DNA of 64,000 nucleotides from Clostridia bacterium (GCA_017463325.1 JAFTPK010000002.1:164851-228850), one strand, 5' to 3'. Counted from the stretch's first letter, positions 43,003 through 51,158 are shown. Notes: generated by a model from the letters alone, not told the origin. Made by a program: numbers and translations.

Positions 43003-43104
43003 CGTCGGCGGTAATCTGAACAACGGGGCTAATGACGGTTTCTGTTATTGGAATTGCAATAACGGGGTCGGTAATGCGAATTGGAATATCGGCGGTCGCC
43101 TTTT
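43003..43104 (+). repeat. DGR template repeat (TR)
   Basis: Non-coding template for the VR. Variable sites are AAY codons (Asn) in the VR frame: reading it as protein gives GGNLNNGANDGFCYWNCNN, with Asn where the VR has Tyr, Ser, Asp or Ala. 24 adenines, 11 of them changed in the VR. It ends with a TAA in the same frame and lies 136 bp upstream of the reverse transcriptase. Confidence 0.95.
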
Positions 43105-43120
43105 TCTCGATTAAATTTGC

Positions 43121-43143
43121 GCTATCAAATTATAAGATAGCGG
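43121..43143 (+). ncRNA. Structured TR-RT spacer (part of DGR template RNA)
   Basis: CGCTATC pairs with GATAGCG (7 bp, 9-nt loop) 16 bp after the TR; further dyads follow up to the RT start (CACCACTTGGTG at about 43158). DGR template RNAs need a structured 3' spacer for priming, so this is probably part of that RNA. The extent of the transcript is unknown. Confidence 0.55.
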
Positions 43144-43239
43144 TATGTTGCATCCTCACCACTTGGTGAAAGTATTACCGGTTAATCAAAGGCGCGGTAG
43201 GTCTGCAAGGGTACGAAAGCGCGTAATAGGTAAGAGAAA

Positions 43240-44349
43240 ATGAATCGAATAAAAGTTCCTTTTGAACAAATTTATGACTTTGATAATTGTAAACGCGCTA
43301 TTCGTAATGCGGCAAAGAAAAAGAAACACAGAAAATTCGTAATCAACGTATTAAAAAATATCGACAAATACGCAATGGATTTATCGGAAAAGTTGCGGAC
43401 GATGACCTATGAATTGCATACGGGCATACCCGCAATAATCAACGAAGGAACGCAAAAGAAAACGCGGGAGTTGAGTAAACCCATATTTTATCCCGACCAA
43501 TGTCTGCATTGGGCAGTTATGCAGGTTTTGCAACCTTACTTCCGAGCATCTTTCTATGTGTATTCGTGTGCATCAATCCCCGGACGGGGAACGCACAAGG
43601 CGAAAGAGATTGTCCAAGGGTTCTTTAAGGATTTGAAGGGTACGAAATACTGCTTGCAATTCGACATACACCATTTCTACGAGAATGTCGATAAAGGCAT
43701 TTTAGTTCAAGCCCTGCAAAGATATATAAAAGACCCGCGCATTTTGAAAGTCTTGACCGATATTGTTTATTCGTATAAGGGGAGTGGATTACCGATAGGC
43801 TATTATCCGTCGCCGTGGCTTGCGAATTTCTACCTTACCGCGCTTGACCGATACATAAAGGAAAAGTGCGGAGTGAAATATATGGTGCGCTATATGGACA
43901 ATGTTGTGATATATAGCAGTAATAAACGCCATTTGTCGGAAGTATTTAACTTGGTTTCAGTATTTCTGAAAACAAAATTGCGCCTGTCGATAAAGGGCGA
44001 TTGGCAAAAATACAAAATGCCCTACAAAGACAAGCGCGGGAACATAGTAGATAATCGCTTTACCGATTTTTGCGGTTTCAAAATCTATCGGTATAAAACC
44101 ACAATTCGTCGCTCGATATTCACAAGAATAATGCGATTGCTGCGTAAATTGAAAAACGGTAAGTACACACTACACCGCGCCTACGCGTTTGTGTCATATC
44201 GTGGCTATCTACTGTGTACGAATAGCTACAACCTATTTAGGGAGTACATATTAAACAAAATAAATTTGAAAAAATTAAAGGAGATAATACGAAATGAAAG
44301 CAGGTATCAAAACAGAAAGCTCCGTAAAACCCAACCGCTTTGTGCTTAA
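43240..44349 (+). CDS. DGR reverse transcriptase (YMDN active site)
   Basis: 369 residues. It copies the TR RNA with adenine-directed errors into cDNA that replaces the VR. RT motifs: SIPGRGTHKA (112-121), LQFDIHHFYENVD (139-151, first catalytic Asp 142), GLPIGYYPSPWLANFYL (183-199, the IGxxxSx signature of this group), YMVRYMDNVVIYSS (214-227). The last motif reads YMDN where most RTs have YxDD; the second Asp is Asn 221. C-terminus is basic. ATG is preceded by AAGAGA only; the RT may be weakly translated. Confidence 0.9.
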   Translation: MNRIKVPFEQIYDFDNCKRAIRNAAKKKKHRKFVINVLKNIDKYAMDLSEKLRTMTYELHTGIPAIINEGTQKKTRELSKPIFYPDQCLHWAVMQVLQPYFRASFYVYSCASIPGRGTHKAKEIVQGFFKDLKGTKYCLQFDIHHFYENVDKGILVQALQRYIKDPRILKVLTDIVYSYKGSGLPIGYYPSPWLANFYLTALDRYIKEKCGVKYMVRYMDNVVIYSSNKRHLSEVFNLVSVFLKTKLRLSIKGDWQKYKMPYKDKRGNIVDNRFTDFCGFKIYRYKTTIRRSIFTRIMRLLRKLKNGKYTLHRAYAFVSYRGYLLCTNSYNLFREYILNKINLKKLKEIIRNESRYQNRKLRKTQPLCA

Positions 44350-44656
44350 TAAGCTGTCAGACGGGAGCGTTGAAGTCTATGTAAACGAAGATATTAAAGA
44401 GTTTACGAGAGAATCGCAAGGGGAAAGTGGAACACCGAAGGAAACAATGTATGAATATACAAGCCGTTTTTCCGTCGGGCATTATCACGACAGCGACAGC
44501 TTGACGGAGGCTTATATTGCGCTGAAATACAGCACGGGTGCAGAAATCAGCCTTGGCAGAAAGGGGCTTACCCAACCCAACGATGCAGAATATTTGGAGT
44601 ATATCCAATATGTAAACGATTGCAAAGCGTTTGTGAAATCCAATTTTCGCGCATAG
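44294..44656 (+). CDS. Tail-end hypothetical protein overlapping the RT gene
   Basis: 120 residues, starts inside the last 56 bp of the RT gene with its own AAAGGAG. N-terminal KPNRFVLNKLSDGSVEVYVNED and a middle EYTSRFSVGHY are like the small protein that normally follows the tail fibre in related phages. It is therefore probably a tail gene, separated from the fibre by the DGR cassette. Not Avd-like (not a four-helix bundle). Confidence 0.55.
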   Translation: MKAGIKTESSVKPNRFVLNKLSDGSVEVYVNEDIKEFTRESQGESGTPKETMYEYTSRFSVGHYHDSDSLTEAYIALKYSTGAEISLGRKGLTQPNDAEYLEYIQYVNDCKAFVKSNFRA

Positions 44657-44763
44657 CAATAATTGAACACACAAAAACATACGCTAAAATCCGTTTTCGC
44701 CGAGAAAACGGCGTGAATTTCGCGCAACACGCTTTTTGGCGGGTAAATGCTCGCCTAAATATT

Positions 44764-44790
44764 AAACCGCCCAAAATTGGGCGGTTTTTT
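44764..44790. terminator. Terminator between late operon and integrase operon
   Basis: AACCGCCC (44765-44772) pairs with GGGCGGTT (44779-44786), then TTTTTT on the plus strand. Ends the late operon; the minus-strand reading has an A/T-rich end and may also stop the integrase transcript. Confidence 0.85.
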
Positions 44791-44809
44791 GCGCTCTTTA
44801 ATTTTTGTT

Positions 44810-45760
44810 TTATACCCCCAACGCACCGTCGAGAACATTATTGATAAGTTCTGCATTCTTTTCTTTGCGTAAAACATAGGTATAGGTTTTTTCCGTGAGC
44901 GATACGCTTGCGTGTCCCAATGCCTGCTGTACAGTTCTAATGGGTACACCAAGGTCGTCCCAAAGGGCGGTTGCCGCGTGGCGTAAACTGTGAACCTTAA
45001 CGCCGTTTTCCTTTCCCGTGCAACGGGCTATATATCTACGCGCCATAGAAAGCAAGCCGTTGGATGAAAATCTGTGCCATACCCTGCCGTTGGTGGAATG
45101 CCCACGCTCGTCTGCATCTGTACCAAAAAGCCAATCGTCGTCCGTCAAATGCGCCGGGCGAACACCGCTTTCAAGGTACTCTTTGACGAGTTGACGAGAA
45201 AGGGCAGGGAACGCAACTTCGCGGCGTTTGTCGCCCTTGCCGTGGCTTACCGTGATAGTGCATCTTTCAAAATCCAAATCGCTTGGTTTTAAGGAGCGCA
45301 ACTCTGCATTTCTAACACCTGACTGCAAGAGCAGGACGATAATTGCGCGATTTCTGCAAGCCGTTTTTGAAAAAATACCTTTCGGGGTAACGGTCAACGC
45401 CGCTTGGATTTGGGGAAGAGAAAGCAAGTCGTATGTGATAAGCTCCTGTTTGGGGATTTCTTCAAGCTGTACGGGATTTTCCTTTATCTTTTTCATACGG
45501 ATTGCCCATTCAAAAAATGCGTGGAGATTGATAAGATACTGCTTTACAGTATTTGATTTAATCCCCGTATTGTACAAGGCTGTACGAAATCCTACGACAT
45601 TTATAGGCAGAATATCTCCGTTTTGTTCAAAGCTGTTCAAATATTCCCCAAACTTCCGCAATGCAAGGTCGTATGATTTTACGGTGTGTGCCGATTTCTT
45701 CGACGAAGGAAGGGCGGCGACGTAAAGTTTGTGAGCTTCGTTGTATTCGGTTTTATTCAT
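44810..45760 (-). CDS. int: Tyrosine recombinase / integrase
   Basis: 316 residues. N-terminal SAM-like core-binding domain (about 20-100) and C-terminal catalytic domain. Active residues: Arg in SGVRNAELRSL (about 149), Lys in HGKGDKRREV, His-x-x-Arg in VHSLRHAAT (about 255), His in LGHASVSLTEKTY and the Tyr nucleophile in TYTYV (about 292). It would catalyse integration and excision. Last gene of the minus-strand operon, 4-bp overlap with its upstream neighbour. Confidence 0.9.
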   Translation of the reverse strand: MNKTEYNEAHKLYVAALPSSKKSAHTVKSYDLALRKFGEYLNSFEQNGDILPINVVGFRTALYNTGIKSNTVKQYLINLHAFFEWAIRMKKIKENPVQLEEIPKQELITYDLLSLPQIQAALTVTPKGIFSKTACRNRAIIVLLLQSGVRNAELRSLKPSDLDFERCTITVSHGKGDKRREVAFPALSRQLVKEYLESGVRPAHLTDDDWLFGTDADERGHSTNGRVWHRFSSNGLLSMARRYIARCTGKENGVKVHSLRHAATALWDDLGVPIRTVQQALGHASVSLTEKTYTYVLRKEKNAELINNVLDGALGV

Positions 45761-46104
45761 TTAGTCAGCTCCTTATAGATTTTATCGTTTATAGCCAATA
45801 GATGGTCGGTGTAAAGGTAGGCGTTATCGCGCCCGTCATTAAAGCACTCAATATCTTCTTCGGCTAACATATCGTGGTACTGCTTGGCGATTTCTTCGCG
45901 CCTACAATAGCCCCGTTCGACAAGTTTTTCCGCAAGGTAGGGAATAAAGGCTTCTTCCAAAATCCTATTTACAATTACCGTTGATGCCGAATCAAGGCGA
46001 ATTTCTGTGCCATCTTCCATTGTGCATACGGGTTCTACGTTTGCATTCGTGCTTTCTTTGAGTAAAAAGTCCGCAATTTCTTTAATTTTTGCCTGCTTTT
46101 CCAT
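45757..46104 (-). CDS. Hypothetical protein
   Basis: 115 residues, helical and charged. Contains ILEEAFIPYLAEKLVERGY and near the end RDNAYLYTDHLL; the DNA coding NAYLYTD is repeated exactly (28 bp) in the gene at 52884. Start at the Met with GGAGG upstream; a longer frame overlaps the preceding gene. Confidence 0.55.
   Translation of the reverse strand: MEKQAKIKEIADFLLKESTNANVEPVCTMEDGTEIRLDSASTVIVNRILEEAFIPYLAEKLVERGYCRREEIAKQYHDMLAEEDIECFNDGRDNAYLYTDHLLAINDKIYKELTK
45803..45830 (-). repeat. 28-bp direct repeat, copy 1
   Basis: Identical to 53482-53509, same orientation. Both copies code for Asp-Asn-Ala-Tyr-Leu-Tyr-Thr-Asp in their genes. Confidence 0.8.
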
Positions 46105-46105
46105 T

Positions 46106-46339
46106 CTACTTCTTTGCCTCCGCGATAATTTCATTTAATGCAACCATCTCATATTCGCAATCCAAAAATCTTCGTCCACATTTCTCGTATTGTTGTTTTA
46201 GGCGATAGAGTTTAGCACGAATCCTTTTTAACCCTATTATATCGGGCGTACCGTCAACCTCGTTGTGTATCTCTTCAAGGCGTTCCTTGAAAACCTTTTC
46301 GTTAATATTGCCGTCGTTGTCGTAATATCTTCTTGCCAT
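46106..46339 (-). CDS. Small helical hypothetical protein
   Basis: 77 residues, two long charged helices (EKVFKERLEEIHNEVDGTP; LYRLKQQYEKCGRRFL). AGGAG upstream of the start. Unknown. Confidence 0.55.
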   Translation of the reverse strand: MARRYYDNDGNINEKVFKERLEEIHNEVDGTPDIIGLKRIRAKLYRLKQQYEKCGRRFLDCEYEMVALNEIIAEAKK

Positions 46340-46857
46340 TATTTTCTTCTCCTATCCTTGATTTTCTTTGCGTGTTTCGGTTTGCCCGCCGTCGCGCGAT
46401 TCAGTTCCTTTTGGAAACATTCAATGCAAAACAATTTTTCGTTAAGTTCAATCATATCTCCTTTTGCGAACTTTCCCTTGCATTCCACGCAACAGCAGAT
46501 TTCAGACTGCTTGCGCTCGTATTCTTCGTTGATAGGCGCATCCGTGAAGAGCAACATTTCTACGGGGAATGACATATTATCCAAATTCCTATGGATTTTT
46601 TCAACGGAGATTACGATGAATGTAATCCCTTCGTATGCGGCAACTTGCGTGTGAATGTCGCCGTGATATTTTTTGTCGTCGAAGGTATCTTCGTGTCGTT
46701 CTGTGCCTTCTACCTTAAATGCTTTTGCAATTTCAAAAGGGTGAAACTCCCAATTTCCGTTTTTGCTTGCGCTTCTAAAACCGTTTTCTTTGAGCTTGCT
46801 TTCTATGGTCGCCAAGTCCATAGTAGATACAATTTCGTTTAACTGTTCGATAGTCAT
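46339..46857 (-). CDS. Hypothetical protein with C-terminal zinc-finger-like part
   Basis: 172 residues. C-terminal CCCVECKGKFAKGD...LFCIECFQKEL forms a treble-clef/LIM-like pair of CxxC, then a basic end (KPKHAKKIKDRRRK). N-terminal 120 residues unknown. Start at 46857 follows AAGGAG. Confidence 0.55.
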   Translation of the reverse strand: MTIEQLNEIVSTMDLATIESKLKENGFRSASKNGNWEFHPFEIAKAFKVEGTERHEDTFDDKKYHGDIHTQVAAYEGITFIVISVEKIHRNLDNMSFPVEMLLFTDAPINEEYERKQSEICCCVECKGKFAKGDMIELNEKLFCIECFQKELNRATAGKPKHAKKIKDRRRK

Positions 46858-46870
46858 ATTTCGTTTCTCC

Positions 46871-47161
46871 TTATATTCCTGCATAGCCGATTATTCTTTT
46901 TTGCGGCTTATAATTTCCCCAATATTGGCAACACCCGTTGACTTGCGCTTCAAGTCCTTGTCTGCCATCTTTCCATAACGCTCCGCAACAAGCAAAGTCG
47001 GTGAGTTCAACTTCATCTTTTGTTGCAGGTCTGCCTACGGCTTTTTCGTAAGCAGATACAATTTTTTCAACGGCTGTGTCTAACAGCCCGTGTTCTTCTT
47101 TCGTGAAAATAATTCGGTCTGTTGTTCGACCCAAATCATCAACAGTTCTTATTGTAGTCAT
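46871..47161 (-). CDS. Hypothetical protein
   Basis: 96 residues. Contains FTKEEHGLLDTAVEKIVSAY and ELTDFACCGALWKDGRQG. The Met after CGGAG is used. Not recognised. Confidence 0.5.
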   Translation of the reverse strand: MTTIRTVDDLGRTTDRIIFTKEEHGLLDTAVEKIVSAYEKAVGRPATKDEVELTDFACCGALWKDGRQGLEAQVNGCCQYWGNYKPQKRIIGYAGI

Positions 47162-47195
47162 ATTTTTCTCCGTGCTTCTCAATTATTATAACATT

Positions 47196-48935
47196 TTACG
47201 ACCCGATTTGCAACAATTCTCGGCTTTCTACAAAGTAGTTTTGCTGATTGCGGAAAATCTTATTGTACTGCTCTTCGCTGCCCGAAAACTCTTTTACGAT
47301 AGTCTTTTCTTCTTCGTCCATTTCATCATAGGCTTTCTTACCGTAGGAAGGGGGCAACCAACCTTTTCTCTGTGATGCAAAGAGATTGAACTTGTCAAGC
47401 AATTCTTGACTCCTGAATTTTAAGTGGCAAGTACCTTTTTTGTAGAACGTAAGGACGAAATGTTCCGTCGTAATATTTTTTGCGTTTCCGCGTTCAAAGT
47501 TTCTTGATATTATGCCTTCCAAAAGGTCTATGTTTTCCAATCCGCAAACGCCTTTTGCAAGATAGTTCAGAGTTTTTGACATATCAGTAAGGGTGTAAAT
47601 CGCTTCCCTTAAATCGAGCTTATAGGTATAGCCTTTTCTCGTGCAATACCCGCCATATCCGCTACCGTGAAATACATAGTTTGGCTCGGATTTCCACACC
47701 CCATAGAACGGAATTACAATCTTGCTGTTCAGCTTGTGTGCGCTATTCGTTTTCCATCCGTTGTAATAGTGGATATTGTCGCAACCGTCGTATTGCGCGT
47801 GTTTGGTAAACCTATCAAACAAGGAAAGGATTTCTTCTTCGATTCCGCGAGCGGTCGCTTTCATATTTTCTTCCATAAGCACCAAGATATTATGTTCATT
47901 AAAATCATAGTGCGACATTTCATCAAGGCGCGAAGAAAGTTCGTTGCGAAGTTTGCTTGTGGCTCTCCCCGAAAAATTGGGATTATCAAAAAGGGCTTTC
48001 CAATACAATCTTCTTGTATTTTGTAAGTATCGGTTTATATCAAAACCGCGCTCATCATAAACCTTTAACTCAAAGGGCTTTACGTATGTATCTTTCTCAA
48101 TTTGAGAAAACCGCGTATTGTATGTATTCTCAAAGGCGGCGTACTCTTTGAAGAACGCAAGGGCAGATTCTACGTGTTCATTGTATTGTGCCACGATTGC
48201 CGTCATCCAATCAAGCCCCATCCTGATAAGCTCTTTCTGTTCTGCGGTCTGTTCTGTTTCAATGCGGATTTCCCTTGCTTTATCCAACGACTCAAACACC
48301 TTGGAGTTGAAGAGGTGTTCGGGGGCAGGAATATCAATCCATATCACCGCCGTTTCTACCGCCGTCTTTCTCTCGCAATCTTCCGCAAGGAAAGCATCTC
48401 GGTAATAGCGAATAACGGCGTTAAGTTCGTCTAATCGCTTAACAAGCTCCATCCTCTTCCGGGTGTAGGGGTTTTTGATGGTTTCGGCATTCAAAATGCA
48501 CAATATTCTACCGCCGTATCTTTCCTGAAGGGAGATTGCTTTAAGCAGATGCAATTCTCCATTCTCAAAAGGTGGATTCATATAAATCAAGTCGTACATT
48601 GTGTATGGATTGAACGAAAGGAAGTCGTCGTGGACAACGGGTAAATCCATACCGCGCAAAGTTGCTTGGAGCGTTTTGTCGATTTCAACGCATTCAACGT
48701 GGCAACGGATGGAATCTCTGTACAACCCACGAACGCGATACAAACCGTCTTTCGCCAATCGCTGCGCAATGTCGCCCTTGCCTGCACTCGGCTCTAATAC
48801 TCTAATATCGTATCTGCATTCTTTTTCAAAGCATTTAATCTCGGAATAAAAATCGTTTCCAATTCGCTCCATAAAGGATGCAGGGGTGGGGTAGAATTGA
48901 TTATCGTTTTCGGTGTAAGTAGTAATGTCTTTCAC
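47196..48935 (-). CDS. N6-adenine methyltransferase with DUF4942 domain
   Basis: 579 residues. N-terminal SAM domain: YPTPASFMERI (15-25), LEPSAGKGDIA (47-57) and catalytic NPPF (120-123). The C-terminal 300 residues match the DUF4942 region seen in plasmid and phage-borne methylases (SSRLDEMSHYDFNEHNI, FVLTFYKKGTCHLKF). Probably modifies element DNA against restriction. Typical of conjugative elements and phage-plasmids of Clostridia. Confidence 0.8.
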   Translation of the reverse strand: MKDITTYTENDNQFYPTPASFMERIGNDFYSEIKCFEKECRYDIRVLEPSAGKGDIAQRLAKDGLYRVRGLYRDSIRCHVECVEIDKTLQATLRGMDLPVVHDDFLSFNPYTMYDLIYMNPPFENGELHLLKAISLQERYGGRILCILNAETIKNPYTRKRMELVKRLDELNAVIRYYRDAFLAEDCERKTAVETAVIWIDIPAPEHLFNSKVFESLDKAREIRIETEQTAEQKELIRMGLDWMTAIVAQYNEHVESALAFFKEYAAFENTYNTRFSQIEKDTYVKPFELKVYDERGFDINRYLQNTRRLYWKALFDNPNFSGRATSKLRNELSSRLDEMSHYDFNEHNILVLMEENMKATARGIEEEILSLFDRFTKHAQYDGCDNIHYYNGWKTNSAHKLNSKIVIPFYGVWKSEPNYVFHGSGYGGYCTRKGYTYKLDLREAIYTLTDMSKTLNYLAKGVCGLENIDLLEGIISRNFERGNAKNITTEHFVLTFYKKGTCHLKFRSQELLDKFNLFASQRKGWLPPSYGKKAYDEMDEEEKTIVKEFSGSEEQYNKIFRNQQNYFVESRELLQIGS

Positions 48936-48951
48936 TTGTTTTTCTCCTATT

Positions 48952-49350
48952 TTAAGCTAATAATAGTTCGGGGTTGTCGTATATATTGCCGATTATTTCG
49001 TATTCAACATTGCACATTGAAGTAAAGGCGGTGAACGTTTCCGTTCCCATTCTTTTCCACAAAAGACCAAAAGAACCATCGCGGAATGCTACCACGCCGT
49101 TCACGGGCATAGAGTGCAAGAACAATCCCGTTAAAATATCGCCTTCAAAAATGTCCTTTATGCTCTTATCCGTCAAGCCCGTAAACTGTCCTACGGATTC
49201 CTTGTCAACATCGGCGATTATTCGATTTCCCCATCTATCCTTGTAAATTATTCTTGGGAAATCTTCGTCAAGACTATCAAGCATACCATAAAGCCAATCT
49301 TTGTTAAGTATTCCCGTCCTATCTTTTCCCCTAAATAATCGCTTTTTCAT
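48952..49350 (-). CDS. YopX family protein
   Basis: 132 residues. Family signature KRLFRGKDRTG...WLYG at the start, VDKESVGQFTGLTDKSIKDIFEGDIL in the middle, IIGNIYDNPELL at the end. YopX proteins are frequent in phages and mobile elements; function unknown. Overlaps the next upstream gene by 4 bp. Confidence 0.8.
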   Translation of the reverse strand: MKKRLFRGKDRTGILNKDWLYGMLDSLDEDFPRIIYKDRWGNRIIADVDKESVGQFTGLTDKSIKDIFEGDILTGLFLHSMPVNGVVAFRDGSFGLLWKRMGTETFTAFTSMCNVEYEIIGNIYDNPELLLA

Positions 49351-49544
49351 ACCTGTAAAATCTCCTCTTGCACGGTTTCCAAATTTTCAATCGCCGTATC
49401 AAGTCCGCAAATAATGCGGTTTTTGTTTGTCTGAATTTTAAGCATAGAATCATCTCTGTAAGACAGAAGGGCAATCGCTTCTTCTACCTGTTTTTTCGCC
49501 CATTCAAGACTTCTTATATTTCTGTCGTATTCTTCTCTTGTCAT
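49347..49544 (-). CDS. Small coiled-coil protein
   Basis: 65 residues, heptad-like pattern (YDRNIRSLEWAKKQVEEAIA). Unknown. Overlaps both neighbours by 4 bp. Confidence 0.5.
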   Translation of the reverse strand: MTREEYDRNIRSLEWAKKQVEEAIALLSYRDDSMLKIQTNKNRIICGLDTAIENLETVQEEILQV

Positions 49545-49711
49545 ACCGCAATCTCCTTAACGCTCAAAATCTTTACCCAAAACAAGGCTTTTAGTCTGTT
49601 CAAAGTATTCTCGCTGACAGATTCCATACACAAATGGTTTTCGTTGTCGTATTCGTCTGTCAGTCTGCCGTTTCTATCTACGAATTGATATTCTACGTGG
49701 TATCTTTTCAT
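49541..49711 (-). CDS. 56-residue hypothetical protein
   Basis: Continuous frame with overlapping starts and stops at both ends (ATGA type). Reads KRYHVEYQFVDRNGRLTDEY then a helix. Unassigned. Confidence 0.5.
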   Translation of the reverse strand: MKRYHVEYQFVDRNGRLTDEYDNENHLCMESVSENTLNRLKALFWVKILSVKEIAV

Positions 49712-49929
49712 TGTTCGGTATCTCCCATTTCTTCGGTAGGGGAATAATGCTCAATAATCTCCCCGTTCGGTTTAACGCAAGCAAGATAATCCATAGTACC
49801 CTGCATAAACAGCCAACAATTAAAATATCCGTTCCAACACAACAAACCTTTCTTTTGATTGTGTTTTATGATAAAATTGTCGGCTTCTGTTTTCGTTGTA
49901 AAAGAATATAATTTATATGCCTTCTTCAT
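49708..49929 (-). CDS. Hypothetical protein
   Basis: 73 residues. LYSFTTKTEADNFIIKHN and a hydrophobic GLLCWNGYFNCWLFM middle; short acidic end. Overlaps its neighbours by 4 bp. Confidence 0.5.
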   Translation of the reverse strand: MKKAYKLYSFTTKTEADNFIIKHNQKKGLLCWNGYFNCWLFMQGTMDYLACVKPNGEIIEHYSPTEEMGDTEQ

Positions 49930-50681
49930 TCTTCAACCGCCTCTGCAAACTCCAATTCCCAAATGTTCGAGATAAAAGACAAGACTTCCTTATGGGGTAG
50001 ATTCTCAACTTCCTTTTCAAGTTCTTCATTGTCGTCCATATACGCCCATTCCATAGCTTGCTCGCGCCATTGTTCAACTGTCAAATCTCTATCTGTCCCA
50101 AATTCGCCTCCCTGCAAATCTCTAACAACACGATAGCGTTTCTGTTCAACGCCGTAATGTTTGCAGATTGCATCAAACATAGCCAATCTTAATTCCAAGC
50201 CGTTCGTTTCCCAAATCTGCGGCGTGGGGCAGGTTTCGTTTTCGTCAAGGGAATCGCAATCGTTTTCAAAAGACATTTGCCATCCGTAAATCAAATCGTC
50301 AACCAAATCGTCAACCTGTTCCGCTGTGATATTTTCAGATTCAAAGCGGTCTGAAAAATCGTCGAAAGAGTGGACGGTTTTCCCGTCAACAACTACATTC
50401 CATTCGTGATAGCCTGCGACAAATTCAATCGTTTTTACGCCTTCAACTTTCTCTACGGGAGAAACGATGCCGCAACCCTCTCTGTAAATATCGCCAACGC
50501 CTTCCGTTGTCCCGTCGTCGTATTCAATTATTGCTTGCACGTGCTGTTCTACTACGCTGTAATCCCCGTTGGGGTAATAGTTTACGGGTCTTAATACCGT
50601 GATTCTCCCAACCTTGCCATTGTGCGGATTGCAATCGCTTATATAAGCAATCTTTACTTTATCGCCGATATGAAATTCCAT
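49926..50681 (-). CDS. Hypothetical protein with SH3/KOW-like N-terminus
   Basis: 251 residues. Begins with a small beta-barrel pattern (FHIGDKVKIAYISDCNPHNG KVGRITVL) seen in SH3-like folds, followed by acidic helical regions (AEQVDDLVDDLIYGWQ). The C-terminal part has DLTVEQWREQAMEWA. Unknown function. Confidence 0.5.
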   Translation of the reverse strand: MEFHIGDKVKIAYISDCNPHNGKVGRITVLRPVNYYPNGDYSVVEQHVQAIIEYDDGTTEGVGDIYREGCGIVSPVEKVEGVKTIEFVAGYHEWNVVVDGKTVHSFDDFSDRFESENITAEQVDDLVDDLIYGWQMSFENDCDSLDENETCPTPQIWETNGLELRLAMFDAICKHYGVEQKRYRVVRDLQGGEFGTDRDLTVEQWREQAMEWAYMDDNEELEKEVENLPHKEVLSFISNIWELEFAEAVEE

Positions 50682-50693
50682 ACTTTTTCTCCT

Positions 50694-50855
50694 TTAATTG
50701 TATTCCCTAAACTCAATTTCTTCGCCGTCGGTAATGTAGTTAAACTCTTCTTCGGTCATACCTAAACCGTCTAAAACATTTCCCTTTTCATATTCGTCAT
50801 AAGCAAACTTGACAAGTGCGTTATACAAAAGCCGTTTTAATCTCTGTTCATTCAT
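50694..50855 (-). CDS. 53-residue hypothetical protein
   Basis: Acidic C-terminus (GMTEEEFNYITDGEEIEFRE), basic helix at the N-terminus. GGAG ribosome binding site upstream on the minus strand. Unassigned. Confidence 0.5.
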   Translation of the reverse strand: MNEQRLKRLLYNALVKFAYDEYEKGNVLDGLGMTEEEFNYITDGEEIEFREYN

Positions 50856-50867
50856 AGTTCATTCTCC

Positions 50868-51158
50868 TTATGCTTGCGCCCAATTCGGTTTATAATAACC
50901 GCCGAGTAATTCCCAAAGCGCAACCCGACAGTCATCTCTCGTTTGCGTGTTGTCAATAAACGCATATTTCTTTCTGCCGTACTTTTCAAACGTGAGCTTG
51001 TTGTGGTTGAGAATCTCGATTCCCGTTTTCATACGGATTGCCCGTTTGAGTTGGTTATAGCCGATATATTCAGGCAATCCCCGGAAGAGCGTTCCGTCGA
51101 TGGTTAAGTTTGCGTAGTAAACGCCGCCGTCCTGTACAATTTCACAAGTCCATTTCAT
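50868..51158 (-). CDS. Hypothetical protein
   Basis: 96 residues, beta-rich (VYYANLTIDGTLFRGLPEYIG). Ribosome binding site AAGGAG. Unassigned. Confidence 0.5.
   Translation of the reverse strand: MKWTCEIVQDGGVYYANLTIDGTLFRGLPEYIGYNQLKRAIRMKTGIEILNHNKLTFEKYGRKKYAFIDNTQTRDDCRVALWELLGGYYKPNWAQA

Noticed and set aside
43003..43111. Template repeat as a coding gene
   Set aside because: Short frame ending in TAA, no start codon or ribosome binding site; it only mirrors the VR.
44294..44656. Avd accessory protein of the DGR
   Set aside because: Beta-rich with acidic segments, not the basic four-helix bundle expected of Avd.
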